Shown here piece after piece: positions 41,654-50,309 of a stretch of 64,000 nt of DNA. Position 1 is the stretch's first letter; the number at the start of each line of letters is the position of its first letter. Location: assembly GCF_900625105.1 (NCBI RefSeq), contig NZ_UYYD01000004.1, positions 1 through 64,000 on the forward strand. Reading direction: 5' to 3'. Origin of the DNA: Agathobaculum sp. Marseille-P7918. Lineage in GTDB: Bacteria; Bacillota; Clostridia; Oscillospirales; Butyricicoccaceae. The translations under genes were made by a program, and so were the position numbers. Below the pieces are notes generated by a model, which was given only the letters and a program-made list of their open reading frames with translations, was not told the origin of the DNA and ran no database searches.

Positions 41654-41667
41654 ATGCAGTTTTTTAA
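41497..41667 (+). CDS. Leader ORF (56 codons) overlapping the symporter start
   Basis: GTG six bases after AGGAGGAG, in the leader of the symporter mRNA. It encodes 56 residues with a strongly basic end (RPRKERKTRRGEK) and stops 14 bases inside the symporter gene in a different phase. Could be a leader peptide that couples or regulates symporter translation, or a chance frame. No homologue recognised. Confidence 0.4.
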   Translation: MHTSGSSVKTGDLFFYGVCVRAPAKSVPSCWGVYGMEFLRPRKERKTRRGEKHAVF

Positions 41668-43378
41668 TTCCTTGGCGTTCACCGCGATCACCTTCGTGGC
41701 ATTCACGGCGCTCGTCGCGATCATCTCCTGGTGGAAAACCCGTGGAGATAATCTGGATACGCAGGACGGCTACTATCTGGCCGGCCGCGGTCTGACCGGC
41801 CCGGTTATTGCCGGTTCTCTGCTGATGACCAACCTGTCTGCTGAACAGCTGGTCGGCAACAATGGTCAGGCGGTTCGTGTTGGTATGAGTACGATGGGCT
41901 GGGAAGTTACCTCGGCCATCGCGCTGGTTATTCTGGCGTTCGTGCTGATGCCGAAGTACTTACAGACCGGTCTGACGACCGTACCGCAGTTCTTTGAGGA
42001 GCGCTATGACGCGGGCAGCCGCCGTCTGGTTTCGATCATCGTACTGCTGAGCTATGTTGTCATCATGCTGCCGAATATCCTGTATGCCGGCGCAGAAGTG
42101 TTTGTTAACATCTTCGGCCTGGACAAGGTGCTTGGTATTTCTTATTTCGCAGCCATCGCCATTGTGTGTGTTGCGACCGCAATTGTCGGTTCGATTTACG
42201 CAATTTTCGGCGGCCTGAAGGCGATTGCACTGTCCGACTCGATCAACGGTCTGGGCCTGATCGTCGGCGGTCTGCTGGTGCCGATTTTCGGCCTGATGTT
42301 CCTGTCCGGCCAGCTGGGCGGCGACGGCAGCTTTATGGACGGCTTTGACAAGTTCCTGCACACCGATCCGGCTTACCTGAACTCCATCAACGAATATAAC
42401 TCGCCCGAGCCGTGGCTTCCGTGGCCGCTGCTGCTGACCGGTCTGCTGGTCAACAACATGTACTACTGGGCGACCAACCAGTCCATCATTCAGCGTACCT
42501 TCGGTGCAAAGAACCTGAAGGAAGCACAGAAGGGCGCGGTATTCGCGGGCTTCCTTAAGATCATGACGCCGCTGATCATCGTTGTGCCGGGCGTTATCTG
42601 CGCGCTGGCTTATCCGGGTCAGGATTGGGGCAACGGCAACTCGGCTTACCCGATGCTGGTTTCCCAGGTTATGCCGAAGCCGGTACTGGGCTTCTTTGCG
42701 GCCGTTATGTTCGGCGCCATCCTTTCTTCGTTCAACTCGGTGCTGAACTCCGCATCCACCATTTACGCACTGGATATTCACCGTCCGATCTTCAACCCGA
42801 CCGCGTCCGATGCGCACATGGTTAAGGTTGGCCAGAATTTCGGTACGATCGTTGCAATCGTTTCTACTATCATGAGCCCGTTCATGCTGTACATGACCGG
42901 TATTACCACGTTTGTTAACTCCGCTTTCGCGGCGTTCAACACGCCGATCTTCGTCTGCCTGCTGTGCGGCTTCTTCTGGAAGAAGGTTCCGTCCATCGCA
43001 GCCAAGATCGTCATTCCGGTGCACGTTGTGCTGTACTTCCTGCTGCAGTTCGTCCTGCGTGACATCATCCCGGCGCTGAACGATATCCACTATCTGTACT
43101 TCACCGCGATCCTGTTCGTGTTCGACATGCTGCTGATGTGGGTCATCGTCAAGAAGAACCCGCGTCCGGAGGACTTCGTGCTGCACGATGCCAAGGCAGT
43201 CGATATGACGCCGTGGAAAAACGGCAAGATCTGGGCGACCATTACGCTGCTGATCATGGTTGCGGCGTATATCATCTTCTCGCCCCTTGGCTTCGGCAAG
43301 AGCGATACTTCTACCTTTGAGCGCTATCAGGCAAACCAGGCTTCGGCTTCGGCGGTTACCGAAATGGTGCAGGAATAA
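41654..43378 (+). CDS. Sodium:solute symporter (SSS family), probably for inositol or a related sugar
   Basis: 574 residues, SGLT-type with about 14 helices. Family features: GYYLAGRGLTGPVIAGSLLMTNLSAEQLVGNNGQ (sodium-site helix 1), TGLLVNNMYYWATNQSIIQRTFGA and FFAAVMFGAILSSFNSVLNSASTIYALDIH. It resembles glucose/inositol symporters more than proline ones. First gene of the inositol island, so inositol uptake is inferred from context. The ATG at 41654 follows AAGGGGAGAAA. Codon use with many GTT, GCT and CGT codons suggests strong expression. Confidence 0.86.
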   Translation: MQFFNSLAFTAITFVAFTALVAIISWWKTRGDNLDTQDGYYLAGRGLTGPVIAGSLLMTNLSAEQLVGNNGQAVRVGMSTMGWEVTSAIALVILAFVLMPKYLQTGLTTVPQFFEERYDAGSRRLVSIIVLLSYVVIMLPNILYAGAEVFVNIFGLDKVLGISYFAAIAIVCVATAIVGSIYAIFGGLKAIALSDSINGLGLIVGGLLVPIFGLMFLSGQLGGDGSFMDGFDKFLHTDPAYLNSINEYNSPEPWLPWPLLLTGLLVNNMYYWATNQSIIQRTFGAKNLKEAQKGAVFAGFLKIMTPLIIVVPGVICALAYPGQDWGNGNSAYPMLVSQVMPKPVLGFFAAVMFGAILSSFNSVLNSASTIYALDIHRPIFNPTASDAHMVKVGQNFGTIVAIVSTIMSPFMLYMTGITTFVNSAFAAFNTPIFVCLLCGFFWKKVPSIAAKIVIPVHVVLYFLLQFVLRDIIPALNDIHYLYFTAILFVFDMLLMWVIVKKNPRPEDFVLHDAKAVDMTPWKNGKIWATITLLIMVAAYIIFSPLGFGKSDTSTFERYQANQASASAVTEMVQE

Positions 43379-43393
43379 AAAGGTACTTATCAT

Positions 43394-43426
43394 AAAAAAG
43401 GGCTGCCCGTTGGGGCGGCCCTTTTT
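43394..43426 (+). terminator. Terminator of the symporter gene
   Basis: AAAAAGGGCTGCCC, loop GTTG, GGGCGGCCCTTTTT (one T-G pair). Confidence 0.85.
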
Positions 43427-43448
43427 GTCGTTTACAGCGGGAAAGCGC

Positions 43449-43477
43449 TTTGCAGTGCTGCACGGATATGGTAAAAT
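43449..43477 (+). promoter_or_regulatory. Promoter of the VOC gene
   Basis: TTTGCA, 17 bases, TAAAAT with TGG extension. Confidence 0.55.
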
Positions 43478-43501
43478 AGAATAACAAGGAGGTTGACTGA
43501 C

Positions 43502-43906
43502 ATGAAGGAATTGTATAAGGGCTTGGGCCATGTCGCGATCTACACGGCGGACATGGAAGAGAGCATTGCGTTTTATGAAAAGATCGGCGGCAGCGTCTAC
43601 AAGCGGGACGGCGTCGCGACGCCGACAGGGGAGAAGAAGTTGGCGCTGGTGGAGTTCGGCGGCTTCCTGCTGGAGCTGATCGAGCCGCCTGCGGGCGAGC
43701 TGGTGCCGGCAGGAGAGGGCAGCATCCCGCACTTTGCGGTCTATGTGGACGATCTGGACAAGGCGGCTGCTGCAATCAAGGAGGCCGGTGTGATCTCGTT
43801 TATGACGCCGGAGAAAAAGGTGCTGCCGGATACCTTCGGCGGCCTGCAGAACTGGTTCTTCACCGGCCCGTCCGGGGAGCAGATCGAGCTGCTGCAAATG
43901 CTTTGA
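43502..43906 (+). CDS. VOC-family (glyoxalase I-like) metalloenzyme
   Basis: 134 residues forming two beta-alpha-beta3 modules. All four glyoxalase-type metal ligands are kept: His10 (GLGHVAIY), Glu58 (LLELIEPP), His77 (IPHFAVYVDD) and Glu129 (GEQIELLQ). Such proteins isomerise, epimerise or hydrolyse small oxo or hydroxy compounds; the substrate here is unknown. It sits within the inositol island between the symporter and iolD, with its own promoter. ATG at 43502 lies 9 bases after GGAGG. Could serve aldehyde or keto-acid detoxification in the pathway. Confidence 0.82.
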   Translation: MKELYKGLGHVAIYTADMEESIAFYEKIGGSVYKRDGVATPTGEKKLALVEFGGFLLELIEPPAGELVPAGEGSIPHFAVYVDDLDKAAAAIKEAGVISFMTPEKKVLPDTFGGLQNWFFTGPSGEQIELLQML

Positions 43907-43957
43907 GGATGGATAGCTGTGCAGCGCACGGCAATCCTCGAGTGAAAAACGCAAAAG

Positions 43958-43994
43958 AAAAGAGCGCCTTCGGGTTTCCCGAAGGCGCTCTTTG
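43958..43994. terminator. Bidirectional terminator between VOC gene and iolD
   Basis: AAAGAGCGCCTTCGGG, loop TTT, CCCGAAGGCGCTCTTT. Confidence 0.9.
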
Positions 43995-44013
43995 TTGAGA
44001 AGAGGAGAGAGTA

Positions 44014-45984
44014 TTAATAGTGACGAGCTTCGTACAGGTGATCTTCGATCGCCTTGCGCGCAGCCTGCACTTCCGGCTTGGTAGAAACTTCCGGTACACC
44101 AACACGCCACCAGTTCTCGTAGCCCTTGGACATGGTCTTGGGCAGAACCTTCATGTCGATGACGGTGGAAACCGTCTGCTTCTTGGCGTCCTCGATGGCA
44201 GCCTTGAGCTCATCCATGGTCTTGACGGTGTAGGTCTTGCAGCCGTAAGCCGCGCCGATTGCCGCATAGTCTACCTGGATGACCTTGCCCTTGTAAATGC
44301 CGTTGGTCACGCCCGGCTCGAGCATGTTCTTCTCGGTGCAGATGCAGGCGTTGCCCTGGCCAACCTCGAGGTTGTTGATGCAGCCGAAGGAAGCGTTATC
44401 AAACAGCATGACGTTGATCTTCTTGCCGATCTGAACGGAAGTGATCAGCTCGGAGTGCAGCATATCGAACGAACCGTCGCCGCACATTGCGTAAACTTCC
44501 TTGTCCGGGCAAGCGAGCTTCGCGCCCAGAGCAGAAGCGATTTCGTAACCCATGCAGGAGTAGCCGTACTCCATGTGATAGGTGTTGATCTTGCGTGCAC
44601 GCCACATGCCCTGCATGTCGCCCGGCAGCGAACCAGCCGCTGCGCAAACGATGGCATCGTCATCAATCAGGTGGTTGATCGTGCCGAGAACCGCGGTCTG
44701 GCACAGCTTGCAGCCGGTGTCCTCGATGTACTTCTCAACGCATTCGCGGTTTGCGTCGTTGATTTCCGGAATGAAGGAATCCTTGTCGGTGTAAGTGCAG
44801 TGATCCAGACGATCAACCTCGTCGAACCACTCCTTGCGGTAAGCCGCAATCGTCTTGGCATACTCTTCGTCGGTGTGGTAGCCGATCTTCTTGAGCTCTT
44901 CGCCGATGGCGGTCAGTGCCTCGTTGGCGTCAGCCACAACCGGGGTAGCGTCCATCTTGTATGCCTGGAACTCGGACGGGTTGATGTTGACGAACTTGGC
45001 GTCCGTGCGGTACAGCCACTTGGAAGCGGTGGTGAAGTCGGTGTAGCGGGTGCCGACGCCGATGACAACGTCCGCCTCGTGTGCCAGCTTGTTGGCCGCG
45101 ATGCCGCCGGTGGTGCCCAGACCGCCGAGGTTGAGCTCGTGGGTCCATTCAACCGCGCTCTTGCCCGCCTGGGTCTCGCCGAAGGCAATGCCGAAGTCCT
45201 CAGCGAACTTCTTGAATACCTTGTGCGCTTCTGCGTAGCGTACGCCGCCGCCGCAGATCAGGAGCGGCTTCTTTGCGGTCTTGATGACCTCAACGGCCTT
45301 CTCGAGTGCATACTTGGTGATCGGACGACGGTCGATGCGCCATACGCGCTTCTTGAAGAAGTCAACCGGGTAGTCGTAAGCTTCTGCCTGTACATCCTGC
45401 GGCAGGGAGATCGCAACCGCGCCGGTGTTGGCGGTATCGGTCAGCACGCGCATCGCGGAGATCATGTCGGTCATAACCTGCTCCGGACGGTTGATGCGGC
45501 CCCAGTACTTGGTGACAGCCTGGAACGCGTCGTGTGCGGAAATGGTCAGGTTCTGCGGCTGCTCCATCTGCTGGAGAACCGGGTCAGGCTGACGGGAAGC
45601 GTAAATATCGCCCGGCAGGATCAGAACCGGAATGTTGTTGGCGGTAGCGGTCGCAGCAGCGGTTACCATGTTGCATGCGCCGGGGCCGACAGAAGAGGTA
45701 GCAGCAAAGATCTGCTTGCGGCGCATCTGCTTGGCATAGCCGACAGCAGCCAGCGCCATGCCCTGCTCGTTCTTGCCCTGATAGACAACCATGTCCTTCA
45801 GTTCCTGCTCAACGCCGTTGGCAAAGCCGACAACGTTGCCGTGGCCGGGCAGCATGAAGATGCCCTTGACGAACTTGTGCTCCTGCTCGTTGCCATCCAT
45901 GTCAATGTAGCTGACATACTGGTTCTCGAGGAAGCGGACGAGTGCCTGAGAAGCGGTCAGGCGTACAGTTTCCATATGCTTCAT
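44014..45984 (-). CDS. iolD: 3D-trihydroxycyclohexane-1,2-dione hydrolase
   Basis: 656-residue thiamine diphosphate enzyme that opens the inositol-derived ring to 5-deoxy-glucuronate. N-terminal [18 protein letters not shown] and [15 protein letters not shown], the ThDP-binding motif [40 protein letters not shown], and the substrate loop GLGTTGG are typical for IolD. It is last in a two-gene minus-strand operon with iolB, 69 bases apart. Starts at ATG behind TAGGAGG. Complete by length. Confidence 0.92.
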   Translation of the reverse strand: MKHMETVRLTASQALVRFLENQYVSYIDMDGNEQEHKFVKGIFMLPGHGNVVGFANGVEQELKDMVVYQGKNEQGMALAAVGYAKQMRRKQIFAATSSVGPGACNMVTAAATATANNIPVLILPGDIYASRQPDPVLQQMEQPQNLTISAHDAFQAVTKYWGRINRPEQVMTDMISAMRVLTDTANTGAVAISLPQDVQAEAYDYPVDFFKKRVWRIDRRPITKYALEKAVEVIKTAKKPLLICGGGVRYAEAHKVFKKFAEDFGIAFGETQAGKSAVEWTHELNLGGLGTTGGIAANKLAHEADVVIGVGTRYTDFTTASKWLYRTDAKFVNINPSEFQAYKMDATPVVADANEALTAIGEELKKIGYHTDEEYAKTIAAYRKEWFDEVDRLDHCTYTDKDSFIPEINDANRECVEKYIEDTGCKLCQTAVLGTINHLIDDDAIVCAAAGSLPGDMQGMWRARKINTYHMEYGYSCMGYEIASALGAKLACPDKEVYAMCGDGSFDMLHSELITSVQIGKKINVMLFDNASFGCINNLEVGQGNACICTEKNMLEPGVTNGIYKGKVIQVDYAAIGAAYGCKTYTVKTMDELKAAIEDAKKQTVSTVIDMKVLPKTMSKGYENWWRVGVPEVSTKPEVQAARKAIEDHLYEARHY

Positions 45985-46052
45985 AGGTTTTGTTTCCTCC
46001 TAAAAAGAATTCTCTTTCTTCTTTAATCTAAGCCGATCGGCGAAGCAGCTGA

Positions 46053-46859
46053 TCAGTTGCCGGTCGGGCAGTGCCAGATGTGATCGTTGGCATCGTCCGC
46101 GAGCAGCCACAGATGCTCCTCGTCGTCGATACGGGTCTTGTCCCACGGATTGCCCGGCAGATGACGGATGCCCCAAGCGTAGCAGCAGGAGTAGCCCGGT
46201 GCGGTGACCTGAGAATGCATCTTGTCGGTGATGATAGCCAGACCGTTGTGGTGAGTCTCGTAGATCTCGCCGTTGCCCCAGCCAGCGCCGAAGCCCATCG
46301 GCTTGTCATAGCGGTAGAAGTAGCACTCCGGCTGCGGATGATGATGCGGCGGATAGCTCGACCACTTGCCCGGCAGGTTGACAACTTCGCCCAGCACCAT
46401 GTTGGAGTAGGGGGCGTTGTCCAGATCGAAGCAGGTGCGCACGTCGCGCTTGATGCAGCCCATCAGTTCGCCCTGATTGCCGCGCGCCCAAGTGTCGGTG
46501 TCTTCCGGCTTATACATCTTGTTCGGGAAGGTCTTTTCGTTGATGGTCTTCTGGATATAGATATTGCAGGGACCGTGCGCGGTGATCTTCACCTTGGTGC
46601 CCTTGCAGACATGCAGGCAGGACGGGTTGTAATCGAACGGATTGGGACGGTCTACGTCGTAGGTCTGGTCATCCCACTCGAAGGTGCACTTGCCGTCGAA
46701 TACGAGCGCAGCCAGTTCCTTTTCCGGCTCCTCGAAGGAGTAGGTGTCGCCATCCTCCATGACGAGCAGGGCAACGTCCATCATGGCATCCTTGCCGATG
46801 CCTTCGTCCAGACGGATATACTCGTTGTATCCGCGCTTGACTTGCTTATCAATGTACAT
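46053..46859 (-). CDS. iolB: 5-deoxy-glucuronate isomerase, divergent form
   Basis: 268-residue cupin isomerase that turns 5-deoxy-glucuronate into 2-deoxy-5-keto-gluconate. The double-stranded beta-helix metal motif SYPPHHHPQPECYFYR and the later ETHHNGLAIITDKMHSQVTAPGYS fit the IolB/KduI family, but the pattern differs from the Bacillus type (PPHKH..ETYYHR). It precedes iolD on the same strand and is divergent from an AraC gene. Start ATG after GGAGGG. The context makes IolB the best call; KduI activity is an alternative. Confidence 0.85.
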   Translation of the reverse strand: MYIDKQVKRGYNEYIRLDEGIGKDAMMDVALLVMEDGDTYSFEEPEKELAALVFDGKCTFEWDDQTYDVDRPNPFDYNPSCLHVCKGTKVKITAHGPCNIYIQKTINEKTFPNKMYKPEDTDTWARGNQGELMGCIKRDVRTCFDLDNAPYSNMVLGEVVNLPGKWSSYPPHHHPQPECYFYRYDKPMGFGAGWGNGEIYETHHNGLAIITDKMHSQVTAPGYSCCYAWGIRHLPGNPWDKTRIDDEEHLWLLADDANDHIWHCPTGN

Positions 46860-46953
46860 AACTGTTTCCCTCCAAAAAAAGATTTTTTTGGTACAGCGTC
46901 CGGCGGTTGGGCCGGGCGGTTGGCGGTCAGCCGTACAGGGCTGTCCAACTCTT

Positions 46954-46983
46954 ATTATAACATGCAGCGCCAAATGCTTTCAA
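46954..46983 (-). promoter_or_regulatory. Promoter of iolB-iolD
   Basis: Minus strand TTGAAA, 18 bases, TATAAT with TGT extension. Confidence 0.7.
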
Positions 46984-47087
46984 CGCATTCCAAGCTGCGG
47001 GGGAACTCTTTGGCATTTAGCACAAAAACCGGCTGGGTTCTTCTGTCAAATGATACAACAAAAATACGATTTTCGGATTCCGTACTC

Positions 47088-47116
47088 TTGCGTTTGTTCC
47101 CGTTTGCGACTATAAT
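47088..47116 (+). promoter_or_regulatory. Promoter of the AraC-family gene
   Basis: TTGCGT, 17 bases, TATAAT; the -10 lies in the palindrome CTATAATTATAG. Confidence 0.7.
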
Positions 47117-47196
47117 TATAGCAGATAGCGGCAAAAATGCTTGCAATATCTTCACAAACAATAACACTATTTTAAGGAATAAAGCGGAGGGATGAA

Positions 47197-48078
47197 ATGG
47201 ACGCGGCAAGGCGGGAAAAACGGGAACACGGTACGCAGGCGTTTCCGTTTCAGATTTACCCTGCGCTGGACGGCAGCGAGGCAGATGACAGCGATTTCAT
47301 CCCCTATCACTGGCATCCGGAACTCGAGATCATCACGGTGGACGCCGGACATGTTTCGCTGACGATCGCGGACCATGTGTATGAAGGCGAGCACGGGGAT
47401 GTGTTCTTTGCCGCGGGGGAAGAACTGCACGAAATCCGCGCGGCGGGACGGGAAAATCAGTTCCGTTCCTTTGTGTTTGCGGCGGATTTCCTGCAGTTTG
47501 CGCGTGCCGATCAGGCGGAGACCGAGCTGCTTGCGCCGCTCGCGGAGGGCCGACTGCGGTTTGCCACCTGTCTGCGCGTGGGTGAGACCGGACAGCGGGA
47601 GGTGCGCGCCCTGCTGGCGCAGATTGTGCGCGCCTGCCTGGGACAGGCGCCGGGGTATCAGCTGGCGGTCAAAGCGGCGTTGCTCGGCATTGTGGCGGTG
47701 TGCGCCCAAGCCGGCCTGTTGACCGGCCGGCGGGTGCGACCGGGCGCGGACTACAAGGCGCGCCAACTCAAGGAGATCGTCGGGTATCTGGGCGCGCATT
47801 TTACCGAACCGCTGTCGCTGACCGCGGTGGCCGCGCATTTCGGTCTGTCGCCGCAGTATTTCAGCAGCTTCTTTCGGGAGAATTTCGGCCGGACGTTCAC
47901 GCAGCATATCAATTCCCTGCGCATCGAGCAGGCGGCGCGCCTGCTGCGCGAAAGCGACCTGCCGGTGATGGAGATCGCATTCAACGTTGGGTTTGACAAT
48001 TTCAGCTATTTTATCAAGCGTTTCCGTTCGGTCTACGGCGTTTCGCCCTCAACTTATCGCAAAAACAGTCTGGCATAA
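47197..48078 (+). CDS. AraC-family transcriptional regulator
   Basis: 293 residues: N-terminal cupin sensor (YHWHPELEIITVDAGHVSLTIADHVYEGEHGDVFFAAGEELHEI) and C-terminal double helix-turn-helix (LTAVAAHFGLSPQYFSSFFRENFG and MEIAFNVGFDNFSYFIKRFRSVYGVSPSTYRKN). It is divergent from iolB-iolD and most likely activates them in response to an inositol-derived ligand. ATG after GCGGAGGG. Ligand identity is inferred from context. Confidence 0.88.
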   Translation: MDAARREKREHGTQAFPFQIYPALDGSEADDSDFIPYHWHPELEIITVDAGHVSLTIADHVYEGEHGDVFFAAGEELHEIRAAGRENQFRSFVFAADFLQFARADQAETELLAPLAEGRLRFATCLRVGETGQREVRALLAQIVRACLGQAPGYQLAVKAALLGIVAVCAQAGLLTGRRVRPGADYKARQLKEIVGYLGAHFTEPLSLTAVAAHFGLSPQYFSSFFRENFGRTFTQHINSLRIEQAARLLRESDLPVMEIAFNVGFDNFSYFIKRFRSVYGVSPSTYRKNSLA

Positions 48079-48082
48079 CAAA

Positions 48083-48119
48083 AACGGGCGGCTTCGGCGC
48101 AGTGCCGAAGCCGCCCGTT
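48083..48119. terminator. Bidirectional terminator between araC and deoR genes
   Basis: AACGGGCGGCTTCGGC, loop GCAGT, GCCGAAGCCGCCCGTT; little T-run. Confidence 0.7.
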
Positions 48120-48141
48120 CGTGTGACGGAAGGATCAGAGA

Positions 48142-48897
48142 TTATTCATACCGGAGCTTGACGTTTTCCTGCCGGCACAGGTCCACATATTCCTTGGGCG
48201 GTTCGCGGTCGGTGATGAAAGCGGTCAGATCCTTGAGGTGACAGAAGGTGACGATGGCTTCCTTGCCGATCTTGGAGGAGTCCACCATGCCGTAGATCGT
48301 GTCCGCACGCTGTACGACCGCGCGCTTGATCTCGGCTTCGAGGAAGGTGGTGTTGGTCATGCCGGCGGTCAGCGAAACGCCGGTAGCGCCCATGAATGCT
48401 TTATTGATGCGCATGGCGCTGAGCGCTTCGATCGTGGACAGACCGACAAACGAGTCGGTCGTCGGGCTGTAAATGCCGCCGAGCGAGATGATGTTCAGGT
48501 TATCATACTTGGATGCCTCGCTGAGCGCACCGAGCGAGTGCGTGATGATCGTAATGCGTTTTTTCGCCACCAGAAACCGCAGCAGGCACAGTGTCGTCGT
48601 GCCGGAGTCGATAAAAATGGTGTCGCCGTCGGCAACTTCCTCGGCGGCCAGGCGGCCGATGAGGGACTTGTCGATCGGGTTGAGGCCGGAACGGATGGGG
48701 GTCGGCACAGCGCCGGAGGGCACGGTGGCGGTGACGCCGCCGTAAACCTTCGTAATATGCCCGCGCACCTCAAGTTCGTTCAAATCGCGGCGGATGGTGT
48801 TTTTGGAAACGCCGAAAACCTCGCATAATTCATCAATGCTGACGGTCTCGCGTGAGATCACATATTGTTCAATTGAATTGAGACGGCTGACTTTCAT
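48142..48897 (-). CDS. DeoR-family repressor
   Basis: 251 residues: N-terminal DeoR helix-turn-helix (IEQYVISRETVSIDELCEVFGVSKNTIRRDLNELE) and a C-terminal sugar-phosphate binding domain (IFIDSGTTTLCLLRFL, SLGGIYSPTTDSFVG). IolR of Bacillus belongs to this family and senses 2-deoxy-5-keto-gluconate-6-phosphate; a comparable role is plausible here although the kinase gene is not in the window. It faces a long AT-rich spacer with the transketolase genes on the other side. Start ATG at 48897. Confidence 0.88.
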   Translation of the reverse strand: MKVSRLNSIEQYVISRETVSIDELCEVFGVSKNTIRRDLNELEVRGHITKVYGGVTATVPSGAVPTPIRSGLNPIDKSLIGRLAAEEVADGDTIFIDSGTTTLCLLRFLVAKKRITIITHSLGALSEASKYDNLNIISLGGIYSPTTDSFVGLSTIEALSAMRINKAFMGATGVSLTAGMTNTTFLEAEIKRAVVQRADTIYGMVDSSKIGKEAIVTFCHLKDLTAFITDREPPKEYVDLCRQENVKLRYE

Positions 48898-48947
48898 CTT
48901 CCATGTTCCCCAATCTTACCCGAAAATTAACCAGAATAACTTTCTTT

Positions 48948-48976
48948 AGTGTATCAAAAATTGCTTAAAATGTCTA
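48948..48976 (-). promoter_or_regulatory. Promoter of the deoR gene
   Basis: Minus strand TAGACA, 17 bases, TACACT; the segment TGATACACT is shared with the transketolase promoter. Confidence 0.6.
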
Positions 48977-49328
48977 CTGGTCCAAAAGAGGGGGAAAAAC
49001 TGCCAATTGCGTTATTAATGTAACACAATCCTGTGCGGGGGCGTGAACGCAGCAATTATTTTCCTCTTAAGATAGGAAAAATAAAAATAAAAATATTTCT
49101 GCGTGCACAAAATCTGGTTGCTTTTTGGTCATATGCGTTCGATGCAGGCATGGGCTGCTGTTACAGGTACAAAATTGGATTCTACTCGCGAGATAACCAA
49201 AAAAATATAGAAACACAACCAAGACATAACAAACAAATTTCGAAAAATTGCCAGCGGAAATTTATAAATAATTCCGAAGGGTACAAAACCGGGGATGGAA
49301 TTTTTGTAAACAAATGTGTGAATTTTGG

Positions 49329-49357
49329 TTGAAATCTGGGTAGCTTGGTGATACACT
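49329..49357 (+). promoter_or_regulatory. Promoter of the transketolase genes
   Basis: TTGAAA, 17 bases, TACACT. Confidence 0.65.
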
Positions 49358-49443
49358 GTAATCGATATACAGCGGCCAGTTGCCGCTGTCGCCGGAACCT
49401 GTTCCGCGGAGAGAAAATATTTTGAATTAGGCAGGTGTATGCA

Positions 49444-50295
49444 ATGCAGAAAGCAGAAAAGATGCAGGAGCTTCGCGTATTTGCGCAGGAAATCCGTTTG
49501 GAAACCCTGAAAACCATCGGCTCGCTCGGCTTTGGCCATGTGGGCGGTTCGATGTCCATCATTGACGCGCTGGCCGTTCTGTATGGTGACGTAATGAAGA
49601 TCGATCCGAAGAACCCCCGTTGGGAGGATCGTGACTGGTGCGTACTGTCCAAGGGTCATGCCGGCCCGGCGATGTATGCCACCCTCGGCCTGAAGGGCTT
49701 CTATCCGCTGGAGAACGCTTACACGCTCAACCAGCCGCACACCAACTTCCCGTCCCACACCGACCGCACCAAGACCCCCGGTGTTGACCTGACCACCGGC
49801 TCGCTCGGCCAGGGCATGTCCACCGCAACGGGCGCGGCGCTCGGCAACAAGATCGACGGCCGCGACAATCATGTATTCGTATTTGTCGGCGACGGCGAGG
49901 CGGACGAAGGCCAGGTTTGGGAGGCTGCTCAGTTCGCGGTACATTATCAGCTGGACAACCTGGTTTGCTTTGTTGATGATAACAAGTATCAGCTCGACGG
50001 CGCATGCGAAAAGGTTATGAAGCATGCCAAGGGCATCGGCGCGAAGTTCGCGGCGTTCGGCTGGAACGTAGTCGAGTGCGCAGACGGCAACGATGTAGAG
50101 CAGATTTATGACGCTATCCAGACCGCTTATGCGACCAAGGGCGTTCCGACCTGCATTGTGCTGAACACGGTCAAGGGCAAGGGCGCTACCTTTGCTGACG
50201 GTACGGGCGCGCATTCTTCTCAGCCGTCCAAGGAGCAGTGGGACGAAGCCATTGCTTACGCTGAGAAGCAGCTCGCTGAGATCAAGGCACAGTAA
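49444..50295 (+). CDS. Transketolase, N-terminal (ThDP-binding) subunit
   Basis: 283 residues forming the PP domain of a split transketolase. ThDP-site features: SLGFGHVGGSMSIIDALAVLYGDV, SKGHAGPAMYATLGLKGFY, TGSLGQGMSTATGAAL and the GDGEADEGQVWEAAQFAVHYQLDNLVCFVDDNKYQLDG motif. It moves two-carbon ketol units between sugars. The partner subunit gene follows after 14 bases. Its position inside an inositol island rather than a pentose cluster suggests a ketose derived from inositol as donor. ATG at 49444 chosen behind AGGTG. Codon use suggests high expression. Confidence 0.9.
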   Translation: MQKAEKMQELRVFAQEIRLETLKTIGSLGFGHVGGSMSIIDALAVLYGDVMKIDPKNPRWEDRDWCVLSKGHAGPAMYATLGLKGFYPLENAYTLNQPHTNFPSHTDRTKTPGVDLTTGSLGQGMSTATGAALGNKIDGRDNHVFVFVGDGEADEGQVWEAAQFAVHYQLDNLVCFVDDNKYQLDGACEKVMKHAKGIGAKFAAFGWNVVECADGNDVEQIYDAIQTAYATKGVPTCIVLNTVKGKGATFADGTGAHSSQPSKEQWDEAIAYAEKQLAEIKAQ

Positions 50296-50309
50296 GGGAG
50301 GGTACGAAC

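Larger units (their letters stand above)
46860..47196. other. Divergent control region between iolB and the araC gene
   Basis: 337 bases without a gene. It holds outward promoters for both genes and the palindrome CTATAATTATAG at 47110-47121 over the araC -10; activator sites probably lie between them but no repeated motif is clear by eye. Confidence 0.6.
48898..49443. other. Long AT-rich intergenic region between deoR and transketolase genes
   Basis: 546 bases, clearly richer in A+T than the surroundings. It holds the two outward promoters; a 99-codon frame inside it has atypical composition and no ribosome site and is not called. No tRNA, riboswitch or repeat array is recognised. Confidence 0.6.

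Noticed and set aside
46744-47115. 123-codon plus-strand frame across the iolB start region
   Set aside because: Antisense to iolB and running into the divergent promoter region; no ribosome site.
49033-49332. 99-codon frame in the AT-rich spacer
   Set aside because: No ribosome site, no recognisable motif, unusual composition, and its end runs through the transketolase promoter.
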